DNA of 25,715 nucleotides, taken from Didymodactylos carnosus (Eukaryota > Rotifera > Eurotatoria > Philodinida > Philodinidae). Location: assembly GCA_905250885.1 (NCBI GenBank), contig CAJNOQ010002198.1:1-25715 (forward strand), read 5' to 3'. The stretch's first letter is position 1. Each line of letters starts with the position of its first letter. Of this stretch, positions 1-10,133 are shown piece by piece. The position numbers were made by a program, and so were the translations under genes. The notes beneath the pieces were generated by a model that was not told the DNA's origin, made no database searches, and worked only from the letters and a program-made list of their open reading frames with translations.

Positions 1-20
1 TCATTACATATATAATTATT

Positions 21-238
21 TTTTTTGTTTGAAAGCTTGTCTCTAGGGCTAGCCGACCACGTGGCCCTTTTTTTTAAGTTCACCCTTTTCAGCGAAAAAA
101 AAGGGTGAAAAGTTTGATGACTCAAAAAACCCCCCAAAAATGGTGCCTTTTTCGGAGAGATGTGCTCTTATATGATAATAAAAGGCTTATTTTGAAAAAA
201 GGGCCACGAGGTCGGCTAGCCAGCTTTCAAACAAAAAA
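21..238. mobile_element. Fold-back / MITE-like palindromic element
   Basis: The left arm (about 21-78) and right arm (about 193-238) are inverted copies sharing TTTTTTGTTTGAAAGC and then GGCTAGCCGACCNCGTGGCCC. The left arm carries about 10 extra bases (near 37-46). A second, smaller hairpin lies inside: TTCACCCTTTT near 79-90 pairs with AAAAGGGTGAA near 98-110. There is no coding capacity, so this is a non-autonomous element. Its right end coincides with the point where the neighbouring LINE reading frame loses its family resemblance, which suggests insertion into or beside the LINE copy. I could not define a clear target-site duplication. Confidence 0.6.
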
Positions 239-665
239 GACGATTATTGACACCTGGTGCGGTTGCTTTATTGATATCTAGATGAGACAAAATATACTCA
301 ACCTCCTTTGCAGAAACATGAAAAGATAAGAGCGAAGAACTCACATCTGGAAAGAGGTCGGTAGGAATAGAGGTATTATAATCTGCCTTTGACATAGTAC
401 ACACAGAAGCAAAATGTTCATTCAATAACTGAGCCTTTTCCTGATCATCATAAATCAACTGACAGTTGATGTTTTGGAGCACTGATAGTGAAGATGTAGT
501 AGTTCCACGAATGTTGTGCTTAACGAGTTTCCACCAGTATTTACTCCCACTATTAATTCGGTTTATACGTAGAAAATAGCTTTCTTTTGCGTCACGGCAA
601 GATGATTTGAATAAAATGAAAACCGCTGCTGTTACAGTGTTATGTCTATTAAAATTGTTGTCTAT
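238..665 (-). pseudogene. LINE (non-LTR) reverse transcriptase fragment
   Basis: Read on the minus strand, an uninterrupted frame of about 140 codons runs from 665 down to about 238, ended upstream by a TGA at 666-668. It contains blocks typical of the region just before and at the start of a LINE ORF2 reverse transcriptase: YFLRINRI..GSKYWWKLVK, then EKAQLLNEHFASV, then EVEYILSHLDINKATAPGVNN. These match the usual order (W-K segment, LNxxFASV, then L..L...KA.GPD) of jockey/CR1-like elements. The catalytic YxDD region is absent: the fragment stops at the fold-back element on its 3' side. There is no start codon or endonuclease domain. It is a dead 5'- and 3'-truncated copy; the exact clade is uncertain. 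Confidence 0.75.
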
Positions 666-875
666 TCAAAAGATAATGTAACTTTTGTTCTTGTCCTTTT
701 TTGTGTCTGTCCAGTTTGTGATACGGTACATTCAGGGTCTCCAGGAACACTTTTCCAGCTGAAGATGGCACCATCAACGCTAACTTAGAATGCCAACGCC
801 GAAATTAACCTTTAAAAGATGCGAATTTTTTTTCGGGCGTAATAAAAGCCCAGTGGCTTTAAATACACCTTCCAG

Positions 876-1445
876 GTGTTTAATACACGTTTTAATACAC
901 GTCCTTCACTGGAGGCTTATAATATGGAGAGGGACTTCTATCATGGAGGGGAGTGTTACTTTAAGGGAGAAGACAAGATCAGCTTTCCATCTTCCTCCCT
1001 CTACAATCGCCATCATCGTGGTTATCCAGATGTAACCAGTCTCGGTATCGATGGTTACACTGTCCAAAGAGGAAGGGTTGAACTCTCTGATGGAACAAGT
1101 ATGTCAGCAGCAATGTAAGTTGGAATTATATCCATTTTAAATAGTTATTCACTGAATATTAGAAATCGAACTTTAGGATTTCTTAATCCTCTTCTTTATA
1201 AAATGGCGAGAGAGTGTAAGAAGTGTTTCAAAGATATTACAGTTGGAGATAATCGATGTACTTCAGATCTTTGCAAGAAGGAGTATAAGGGTTTTCGAGC
1301 GAGAAGAGGATGGGATCCGGTAACGAGACTTTGGAAGTCCCCGGATGAACCATCAGGTACGTTTTTTATTCTCAGTAACTTTGCATTGTACACATTAGAC
1401 GATCAAGTGCTCTCTCCAACCTATGTCAAATTGACTAAAAGTTAG
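876..1445 (+). pseudogene. Sedolisin/TPP1-like (S53) serine protease C-terminal fragment, one in-frame stop
   Basis: The frame reads RGYPDVTSLG..GYTV, then SDGTSMSAAM, TAA at 1116-1118, then VGIISILN..., GFLNPLLYKMARE, FKDITVGDNRCTS, and GFRARRGWDPVT. This is the order seen at the C-terminus of peptidase family S53 (tripeptidyl peptidase 1 and fungal sedolisins): R-YPDV, the SGTSAS box with the nucleophile Ser, AGIIxLLN, LGFLNPLLY, and the calcium-binding D-I-T..G.N.C plus GWDPVTGLG segment. The two halves are in the same frame with no bases to spare, so the TAA is a point nonsense change just after the active-site box, not an intron. The GTS serine survives; GLGTP has become RLWKSP. The prodomain and the catalytic Glu/Asp region are missing upstream. 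Family members are secreted or lysosomal exopeptidases. This copy looks non-functional. Confidence 0.8.
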
Positions 1446-2249
1446 ATGTTGTATGCAGAATTTCACGATGAATCTGACAATGGAGTCCATTTCATGTCAT
1501 TTCGACTTCTTGATGATGTCGATACATAGGATGACGTATATAAAAATTCTTTCGAAGCTTCGTTTTTCAAAGGAATATAATATATTTACGTATCCTTCCA
1601 ATGTCAATTTTTCGACATATTAGTGTTTCAATCAGAAAAACGGCGTAGCATACGCGAAAAGGAAAATAAATATCACTATCATCTTATATTCGGCAATAAT
1701 TTCTTTCCGTCGAAAGGCAGAAAATCAGAAAGTCAGGAAAGAGCCTATACGAGTACATGATGGTGTACTTACACACTTTCTGGTAGAGGCAGAAAGTCAG
1801 AAAAGACCCTTTGCGATTGTATACTGATATATATACATAGCTTTGAGCAGGGGTAGAGGTAGTCAGGAAAGTCAGAAAATCATGTGCAAATACCGAAAAT
1901 GAACATTTTCGTGAAGAGAGGGGGAGATAAGCCTTTCTCATTGTCTTGTTTTCTACGTCACGTATATACTGATGTTAGTTGTATGGTGAGTATAAGCTTT
2001 CTGTGATTTGGGGCTAAGCTTTGCTCCAGCAGTTAGTGAAGATCAAGATTTTTTGCAAGAGGTAGAAAAGTGCAAACGCTTAGCGGTAGCATATAGTGTC
2101 CTTGTTATCGATGGTTTATCGAACTTTAAATGAAATATACTCGTTTCTTCGTTTTAATCTATGCAAAATTCTGAGAGTCGTATTTTTTTCCAGTCAGGTG
2201 TAGCGTTTTATGAAAAGCTCCTTTCGTATATTTCGATAAGATTTCCATT
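1446..2249. other. Intergenic, degenerate repeats, no gene recognised
   Basis: No convincing coding segment. About 1700-1885 holds three loose copies of a purine-rich block (GGCAGAAARTCAGAAA, TAGTCAGGAAAGTCAGAAAA) spaced about 75-90 bp apart, an old imperfect tandem repeat. The rest is AT-rich and featureless. Confidence 0.5.
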
Positions 2250-2534
2250 CTTTTTGTAAGATTTCCAGATTTTAGTTCTTTAGTATGGCAAAAGCGATCA
2301 GTCAGCCCAACAGTTCGTGCTCGGGCCGTTGCTTTGTACGCTTCTGGAACGAAAATTAGTACCATAGCCCGACAACTCAAAATCACTTTTAAATGTATCA
2401 AGAACATTACGGCTGATTTGAACAGTCAACAAGGTCTTGAAAAAACCGAGCAAGGTGAAATGTGGCTTGCTGGATATTTTTTCCGAAAACCAAGGGAAAT
2501 TGTGATTTTAAAATCAACCGTTCCACTTCTGTAG
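2250..2534 (+). pseudogene. Tc1/mariner-type transposase HTH fragment
   Basis: An open frame ending at the TAG at 2532-2534 contains SPTVRARAVALYASGTKIS and then TIARQLKITFKCIKNI (about 2300-2410). This is the paired-like helix-turn-helix pattern (R..A..L...G.....IA..L.....TV..I) at the N-terminus of Tc1/mariner transposases, where it binds the terminal inverted repeats. No DDE/D catalytic domain follows: after NSQQ the frame turns into unrelated sequence and stops. There is no plausible ATG in frame. It is a short relic; no terminal repeats were found around it. Confidence 0.6.
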
Positions 2535-3225
2535 TCATCGGACAGAGGTGGCGAAAATCTACTTTTGTAGGAAGTTCAATTCTCTATCAGAACCAACACG
2601 ATTCGAAATTCGAAACTGAGATTTAAGATATAATGATGAAAAGGAACACGCAGCACTTTTAAATACAATCTCTATCTCCTTTGCAGTTTTAAAATGATTG
2701 TGATCCCCATCATCAATATGATCCCTGTGATCGCTATGATCGCTGTGGACAGGGCTCTCAGTATGCAATGTGACTAGGAACTTTTCTAGTAGCCATATTT
2801 TTTAGAATTTAGAAAATATATAATTTCGTAGCTTTTGAAAGGGTCTATCCAATGAGTAGTACTAGAATTTTGGTTATTTCAATTTTTACTACTAAATATT
2901 TGTTGAAAGGTAAAACAGACAATAAATATAGGACGTATATCAGCGATGCCTCCGGTTTTATTAGGCCTACTCTAGATAGTTATCATTTCAATTCTAACTT
3001 GCGTTATTCTAACAGTAAATATTACGTAGAGTTGATCCTTTAAATTTATGTGCAAAAGATTATCAGATCTGTATTATTGACAATCCTATGAGTCATCATC
3101 ATCTATATTACCTTATATGGATGTTATGATAAAGGTCGTTTTCATGACTCATAAAGCTAATAGAATGTTATCGTACCCTATTTCAGTCGTTGTTATTGTG
3201 TGAAACAGATAGAAGAAAGAAAATC
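2535..3225. other. Intergenic upstream of the ABM-like gene
   Basis: No gene recognised. Around 2695-2750 there is a short run of related ATGATCCCTGTGATCGC-type units, a small degenerate simple repeat. A pyrimidine-rich stretch ending TATTTCAG at 3179-3186 looks like a 3' splice site, so the following gene may have an untranslated first exon here; no matching donor was identified. Confidence 0.4.
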
Positions 3226-3951
3226 ATGACTTTTTTATTACATGTCGAATTCGATGCAACTTCAGAGTCAACAGCAACAATGATCCTCGAATCTTTGGCT
3301 CGTATGGCTGATATTGTCCATCGTGATCATCCCACAGTATATACATATGTATTTCGACATGCCGATGAAACCAAAACAAAACTTATTTTTACTGAAATAT
3401 ATGCTGATGAACAGGTGTTTCTCGACCATGGACGTGATGCCGAGTTTGGTAGACTTTTACAAGGGGCTTTCGATACTACAACAGGTAAAAGCCGAAAAGA
3501 ATTATGCATTCGAAGTGACATCAATAGTCCCTTATCACCAATAACTGCCAGTATACTCGATCATTATTTACATGTTACTTATATTCCTCTTCAACAAGGA
3601 TTTTTTCATCGAAATTTAACTGAGAAAAGAGAAGTGGATCTTCTGATTTTATGTACCGGATGTGATCAAAATGTTTATGAACAATTGAATGTACTTGTTA
3701 GTTGTGTTACATGTGTCACATTTGAAGAATCCGATGGCAGTAGACAATTAATTGCTGTTATCACAAATATTTCCAGTGAGAAACGGTCGATGAAAGATAA
3801 GAAACCATCGATTGATGCGATCGAACTAGTTTGTTCGCATGAAGAAACTATTCGAAAATTCAAAGATATCATTGACAATTATTTCCAAGTTCAATCAATA
3901 CATATTCAAACAAGTTTTAGTGGTTACATTCGTCATAAATCTTTGTCATAG
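3226..3951 (+). CDS. ABM-like (dimeric ferredoxin-fold) domain protein, 241 aa
   Basis: I start this gene at the ATG at 3226, the first in frame; upstream codons only offer TTG and a likely 3' splice site (3179-3186). Residues about 3-82 show the antibiotic-biosynthesis-monooxygenase-like pattern: a beta strand (TFLLHVEFD), a helix (ATMILESLARMADIV), a strand with YTYVFRHAD, then KLIFTEIYADEQVFLDHGRD, where the E-x-Y-x-D-x-x-x-F-x-x-H block is characteristic. Residues about 105-235 may be a second diverged copy (HYLHVTYIPL..., VDLLILCTG, IDAIELVCSHEETIRKFKDI), but it lacks the E-Y-D-H block. Such domains dimerise and serve in small monooxygenases or heme and stress enzymes; substrate unknown. 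Single exon, no signal peptide or membrane segment. An AATAAA at about 4023 lies 70 bp after the stop. Confidence 0.75.
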   Translation: MTFLLHVEFDATSESTATMILESLARMADIVHRDHPTVYTYVFRHADETKTKLIFTEIYADEQVFLDHGRDAEFGRLLQGAFDTTTGKSRKELCIRSDINSPLSPITASILDHYLHVTYIPLQQGFFHRNLTEKREVDLLILCTGCDQNVYEQLNVLVSCVTCVTFEESDGSRQLIAVITNISSEKRSMKDKKPSIDAIELVCSHEETIRKFKDIIDNYFQVQSIHIQTSFSGYIRHKSLS

Positions 3952-5700
3952 TGGTTATCTTAATGCGAAAAAAAACTCTTGTTTAAATTTTTATTTGAAT
4001 TTTTTCTAGCTGATTAACAAAAAATAAACTATTATCCATTTCAATGAACAATGGAGTCGGTTGTAAATTGAATAACTCCGGATAGGAAGCAGCTAGAGAC
4101 CTACGGTTTTCATTGGATTTGAAATTCTAATGCAACCATTCGCTAGAGAAAATTGTTCTCTATTGATGTACACAAGGCCCAGCTCTTTAGCTTGTACTGT
4201 TCAGGAAATATAAGTAGTTTCCTGAGAGTCCCGATTTCGGCCAGCTGACCTTGGATCACTCCAAAAAACCTCGAAATATAGGTAATCGACCATGCTGAGT
4301 CGAGTGGTGATGTTTATTTTCAGTTTTGAAGTGAATTAATTCGCTAGATTAAACTTTTTTGATATATCGACTCAATACGCCGCATACACCCTAAAAAAAA
4401 TCCGTACTTTAAAATACTCTAACCGTTTCGCATTTCCGCTTAGAAACGGAAAAAGATTTATTGATAGTTTTTATGAACGCTTAAGGGTTTATCAGAGATA
4501 GGGCTTCTTAACATAATTCTATTCCTTTCGAATTCTAAAAGAGCGTTTTTTATAAACCCACGAAGATATCGGAGTTGGATTAATAAACCGTGAGGGTATC
4601 CCACTTTGGATGAAAAATTCATAGGTTTTCTCGTAAACTCTTTTGGGTTTATTAATACACCCAAAAGGGCTTTTCTCGGTTGAAAACCCTACGGCAATTA
4701 TCTTAAATAAAGGGGTTTATTGACATATGGAAAAACGTATTTTAAAAAATGGTTTCTTTGGGATGTGTCCCGTTTGTTGAAGTTGAAGCATTGAGCTACA
4801 GTTTTTTCTTAACCTACTCGAAGACGATTCAAAAATCGGGGTTTTTTCTCTTTATCATTAGAAAAATAAAGAAACAAGTTTTGGTTTGCTACTATTTGCA
4901 GAAAAATACGTTCAACTACAATGTAGAATACATTATGGCGCTATATTCGAAGTTCAACTACAACTCTATTGAAAAAATTGAATTATTCAAGTTATAAGTT
5001 CTAGTGAAGTTAAATCAGCAGTTTTTTTCAACTGTTGAGAATGAGAATACGTGGTATCTTCTCATTGATCGAAGGAGTAATACCAGCTAGTTTTCCAGTC
5101 CGTTGTGTCTATTAACTTTTATCTTATTATTAATAGATCAAGAGTCATGTCATGTTGTTTTCTGACTTAGTTAATTACTTAAAACGAGTATTTGTTGCAG
5201 GCAAAAAGACTCGCCGAATGTCTGATAGAAAGACGACTTTTTTCTTACTGTCACGGAGATCACGAAATAAAAATGATCTCTGATTAGTTTCTTAGAGTTT
5301 CCGATTCTTCGAAGTTCTGAACAATGCAGATAACTTCCCAGTACTCTCTCTGGCGCTTCTACAAAATAATCACATCTTATACTGTAGGCATACGGGGTTT
5401 GAGGCGTAACCATTCTGTAGAAGTACCTTGCTTGATACTAAACCTGACAGCACCACCTCACTGTTATTCTTCCGTTTCTGCAAAAAACTTCTGTTCTACC
5501 CTTCATCATTTGCTCTCATTCTAAAGTGAGCCGATTCGGATATGACGTCATCGTGCTACTTACAAGGAGCGTAATATTCAGGATTATTTATTTTCTCGGG
5601 AGAGCACTCAGCAAGTTACGTCTGCAGTAAAGTTGAATTCACTCTTTTTGCGGCTTACTTAACTGTGCTAACTTGTGTAAGCTTCTGCAATATTCAGTGA
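3952..5700. other. 1.7-kb intergenic region, no gene recognised
   Basis: Short open frames here (4749-4997, 5171-5413 and others) show no family motif and are probably chance. About 4480-4720 contains five copies of a GGGTTTATT-like octamer in both orientations (near 4484, 4551, 4583, 4645, 4711), a diverged dispersed motif of unknown meaning. A perfect CRE palindrome lies further right (separate entry). Confidence 0.45.
5543..5550. promoter_or_regulatory. Perfect CRE palindrome TGACGTCA
   Basis: TGACGTCA lies about 215 bp before the ATG of the SAM-domain gene. It is the consensus site for CREB/ATF bZIP factors. One 8-mer can occur by chance in a window this size, so the regulatory role is only a suggestion from its position. 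Confidence 0.25.
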
Positions 5701-5763
5701 TTAGAACAAAATTGCTGAACTTCTGCTTGCTTTTTGCTTTTTAGTGTTGGTTGTGTAAAGAGA

Positions 5764-8700
5764 ATGACTATATCCCAATGGACAGTCGACGATGTGGTTG
5801 AATGGCTGAAAACGTTTATTAACGATGAATGCATTATAAAAAAATTCAAAGGTAAACCCACAATTATTTTTTCTTTCTCCCTTCCTAGCGTTAGACAAGT
5901 GTATTAAATCGCGTTAAAGTTTTTTCATTATTTTACTAAACCGTTCGATAATGACAACAAATGATTATAATTGTCCGTTCTGCAAAAATCGGGGACAATT
6001 CAATAATTTCAAAAATTACTTCAGACATATAACAAGGTATCATCATCATGAAGTTGATTTTCACATGACCTGTAATCTATCAGACATGTGTGGTATATCA
6101 TACAGAACGTTTTCCGGCTATAAAACACACGTCCATCGTCATCATGCTCAATTATTACAGACAAACAGCATGAACATTTTTCCTAGTGATTACGATAATG
6201 CTGACGATCAAGTTGTATTTACAATGTCAAATGATGATGATCTCAATACATTGTATGGAATTGATGATGATTTAAGCGGTTCACTTTCGGATAACGACGA
6301 CAGTGATGCTCATAAGAGAGACAAAATTACTCTGGATGATATTCAAAAGACGTATGCTAAATTTTTGCTCCAGGTGAGAGAAGAATTTATCCTGCCGCAA
6401 AAAGTGATCCAGTCAATATCCTCTAACATTGTTTCGCTATTCGATTCTGTAACAGAATTAATTATGCAAGAAACCGAAACTAATCAAAATCGAACAACAA
6501 CAATCAAAAACAACCGAGCGTTTATTTCCAAAGCTTTCGTGTATAACATTATTCAAGAGGTCGTTCATGTAATAGATAAAACAACAAAAAATGAATGTGA
6601 GTATTTTGTTTACTTTACAATCGTTCTTTTGGATCGAAAATTACTGATAAGTTAGTTCCCTACTATCAGCTGTTTTCAGTCATTCTGCAAGTAACTAGCC
6701 AATTGCTTACCACTTTTTTTATGAATATTCTAGGCCAGTTTATCCGTTTATGTGAAAAATTCTTCAATTATTTGCCACCACAAGAAATTCAATTATCAAA
6801 ATCAGGTGAAGAAAAGGAATTCGCTTATTATGTTCCAATAACACAATCGTTAACGTCTATGCTTAATAAAGAGGACATGATACCACTGCTTCAAAAGAAT
6901 ATTCAATGGCAGCAGCACCAAACGACTCTTGATAACGATCTAATGTATTCGTATCGTCATGGAAAAAACGGTCAGCATATCGACGATAACAGTTTCCTGA
7001 TCCAACTGTACGTTGATGATATCGGTCTCACCAACCCCATCGGACCCAAAAAAGACCAGCATAAAATGACAATGTTTTACTTTCTCCTTGAAGATATACC
7101 TGATATGTTCAGATCACCGGTGCAATGCATCAACCTTGTTGGTATCTGCAATAGCAAGTATTTAAATGATCAGGAAAAATCTAGACAATTTTTTAAGCCG
7201 ATTATTGATGATTTAAATGATTTTCAGACGAACGGGTTATTTATTCTAACATTTAACCGGGTATTACATTTCTCTTTCTCAACAATATCTGCGAATAATC
7301 TAGCAGCAAATGAAATCGGTGGATTCCAACGATCGTTCAGTACGGGCCATTTCTGCCGTCCCTGTTTATTATCGTATAATAATCGTGCTACACCATTAAC
7401 CGATATAACTATCATTCAACGAAATGAAAATAAACATGAACAATATTTACAGCAGTTATCAAATGATCCGTACATTAGATCGATTTATGGTGTTGTTGGT
7501 CCAAGTGTATTTCAAGCCCTTCCAGGATTTCATTCAGTAAAATCCTTACCAGGAGATTTGATGCATGACTTTCTTGAAGGTGTTTGTCCAATTGTTATTA
7601 TAGCAATGCTGAAAGAAGCCTCTTCTGAAAAACTTTTAACTTACGGTATGTTTGCTCTAGAAGTTCTGTCAACATTTTAATAGACTATAGTTTTTTTCTA
7701 GCTCAAATCCAAAAAACTATGCAAGAATTTGAATATGGATCGTTGGATTCATCGGATAAGCCACCAGTCATTCAAGTTAAACACCTGCACAACGGGGACA
7801 TTGTGGGAAGTGCGTCTCAAAAATTTCTTCTCTTTCGATTGTTTCCAGTTATCTTTCACACAATAGTCGATAAACTAAAAACGTTCAAGGTATATATTCT
7901 GTTACGTGAAATGCTCGAAATGATTATGGCATCGCCGTGTCGACGAAGTTGGCTTCCGTACCTCCAAACGCTGTCCGTCGAATTTCAGTGTTTGATGGCT
8001 CGTTTGCTACCGGACCATATGATTCCAAAAATACATTTTGTTACTGAATATGCCAAAATCTGCGACGATAACGGGCCTCCGATGAAATTTTGGTGTATGC
8101 GTTATGAAGCCAAGCATTCGTATTTCAAACAAATAGCACTACGTGCGAAAAATTTCAAAAACCCACCAAAAATGCTGGCTACTCGGTATCAACTCAAACA
8201 ATGTTTACTATTGTCAAAATGTAACTTTTTGAAAAATCATGAGGTGGGTAGTGGTCTTAAAATTATTAATATACAAGAACTAAACAGTGTTGTGAGAAGA
8301 ATTTTATTGAATGCGTCTGGGATAGACCTATTGGAAAAAGAACTTCTTCAATGTACATCACTTTATTATGATCACGTGTGGTACAAACAAGCGGCTGCCT
8401 ACGTCTATCAATTAGCCCACGTCGAAGAAATTCCGTTGTTTTTTCAAATTGCTTACATAATCAAGATACAGAAAAAGTGGATGTTAATTGTTGATCAATT
8501 AGTAACAAAACAATATGACAATAGTTTATGCTGTTGGCAATTAGAATCGCATGACAGTTTAGAATTAATATCACCAACTGACCTCGAATATTATCACAAA
8601 GGACTCGATATTTACGAAGTAAAAGATCGTTTTTACGTCAGCCTTTCAACCAAATAAAGGTGACTGAATGCTTGTAACACAGTTAATGCACTTGTCTGAC

Positions 8701-10133
8701 TCTCTTCGCCTTTAAACCTGTTCTTTCGCAAATCCATACTCAGGAGTGTTGATAGCCGCTATATTATGTTTTTGTCCTTTTAGGCGAAGAAATTGATGGA
8801 GAGACGTTGATATTAATGAATGATATAAACAAAATCAAGGATTTAGTGCCAAAATACAAACACCAATTGCTCTTTATTCGTGAACATGAGAAATTGTTCA
8901 AAACTGTTGTTCTTGGTATTAGTGGCAGACAAAATGAAGCAGTTACGACGATGAATATGGACGAACATGTTTCAAATGAGCCATTATGTGATCGGAATGT
9001 ACCATCGTCATCAACAGAAAACATTCCTCCGTCAAAATCGATGCAGAAAAAATTTCCTGAAACATACGAAGTTCCAGATTTGCCAGAAAATATTCAAATT
9101 TCATTGATCAAGGACAATTAGAAGGATTTGCAAATCACTGTGGTCACCGACATGTTCTAACTGACATTGTGTTTCATGATTTAACAACAAATTTTGGACT
9201 TTGGTATATAAGATGTGCCTAATAGAAAAGTAAATGTTTAATTAATGCTCTTCTTTTAAGTATCCTGATCGTCGTCAATATGAAGCCGTTTCATTTGCAA
9301 TATTAAAAAAGCTCAAAGTAAATTATACAGGAAAAGCGGTATGTAAACAAATAAAGATATTCAATTCTCACAAAACTGTTAAATGCCTTTGTATTTAGAA
9401 AATATGGAAGGAGACAATACAGGCTAAATTTAAACGCCAGAGACGGCCATTGGCAGATATCAAACAGATGAAAGAAAAATTTTCTCGTCCAGACAATGGC
9501 CGACCTATTAAAAAGAAGACAATGATATTGGCAGAACGAGACTCAGAAAAGAAAGTGAGTTTTTTTAAGAACACAAGCTTCTTATAGGGCTGTAATATTT
9601 ATTTTTAGGTACTTATTCAAAGTAGCAACACTGACGACGAAGGAGAGCAAGAAAAACGAGTACAGTTGATGAATGATGAATTAGAAAAAAGTGGTACCGA
9701 TTGGAAAATGGTCTTGGAATTATGGCGATCAACATTAAAATCACGTCGAAAATTTGTGAATATAAATAGAACCGATGAAATATTGAAAAAATACCCTGGT
9801 TATAAAATACCAGTATTGGTAATCCTGAAGTAAAGTATTTCACAAACAGTACCACTTGTATTTTCTGTTCTCTAGATATTTGCGGAAATGGAAATGCTCA
9901 TTGGTGTAACCATCGGAACAAAAGTGCGAAGTGATTTACCAGCCTTGTTAGAAAAATTATCTCCAAGTCCCGCGTTTGTGACTGGTGGGTGGAGAAGAAA
10001 TCAGGAGAATTATTCAGTCTCTAATTTTTTTAGAAACCTTTTCTTTTCAGATCAATTGCCAATAAGAATTATCAAAGTCATTGCTCGTACATTTGACGAA
10101 TCATGGCATCATACTATTCGCGTCAGTGTATGA
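5764..10133 (+). CDS. SAM-domain gene with SAMD3-like C-terminal region; seven exons, probably frameshifted
   Basis: Proposed exons: 5764-5851, 8784-9203, 9261-9338, 9399-9554, 9609-9818, 9876-9984, 10051-10133, all with GT donors and AG acceptors. Exon 1 gives the first half of a sterile alpha motif (WTVDDVVEWLKTF...IIKKFKG). Exon 2 gives the second half in correct phase (EEIDGETLILMNDINKIKDL). Exons 3-7 match the C-terminal region I know from SAMD3-like proteins: YPDRRQYEAVSFAILKKL, then W..TIQAKFKRQRRP, an acidic link, then STLKSRRKFV, and a final FDESWHHTIRVSV before TGA. Exon 2 has two apparent one-base losses: near 9111-9120 the frame meets TAG while the family-like text continues one frame over (QLEGFANH... 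DLTTNFGL), and its end leaves phase 2 before a phase-0 exon. So this copy is likely broken, unless these are sequence errors. SAM domains mediate protein-protein contacts; the C-terminal region has no known function. AATAAA at 10181. Confidence 0.7.
5852..8783 (+). other. Host intron 1 of the SAM gene, carrying the nested transposase gene
   Basis: The donor GTAAAC at 5852 and acceptor TTTTAG at 8778-8783 split the SAM domain after base 1 of a Gly codon. Joining the halves restores a continuous domain (KKFKG + EEIDGETL). All other introns of the outer gene are 54-66 bp, so this 2932-bp intron is about fifty times longer. A second acceptor-like CTTCCTAG at 5881-5888 lies upstream of the inner ATG and could join exon 1 to the transposase message as a leader; that splice would add only nine codons before a stop. 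Confidence 0.65.
5951..8657 (+). CDS. CMC (CACTA/EnSpm-like) DDE-type transposase with two N-terminal C2H2 fingers, 837 aa, nested in the intron of the SAM gene
   Basis: Exons 5951-6596, 6734-7645 and 7702-8657 (GT-AG introns of 137 and 56 bp) give 2514 bases, exactly 837 codons plus stop, with no lesions. Residues 8-31 (C8, C11, H26, H31) and 41-65 (C41, C47, H60, H64 or H65, with YKTHVHRHH) form two zinc fingers. An acidic linker follows (about 66-120). Exon 2 carries YVDDIGLTNPIG (about 309-319), then a FKPIIDDLNDF block, ISANNLAANEIGGF (about 400-413), CRPC, and LPGDLMHDFLEGV (about 487-499). Exon 3 carries the FW-C-MRYEAKHSYFK block with Glu near residue 655. That series is the signature of a widespread metazoan transposase family I place in the CMC superfamily; assignment is from memory. 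It would bind element ends and move DNA in the nucleus. The GDN-type aspartate seems replaced by Asn. An AATAAA overlaps the stop codon (8653-8658). Confidence 0.8.

Noticed and set aside
1115..1162. An intron (GTAAGT...TTAG) in the S53 fragment
   Set aside because: The sequence between reads in the same frame as conserved protease sequence (VGIISILN...), so it is coding with a nonsense codon; splicing would delete conserved residues.
4480..4720. GGGTTTATT motifs as interstitial telomere repeats
   Set aside because: Copies are scattered, in both orientations and not tandem, and differ from the TGTGGG-type repeat I recall for bdelloids.
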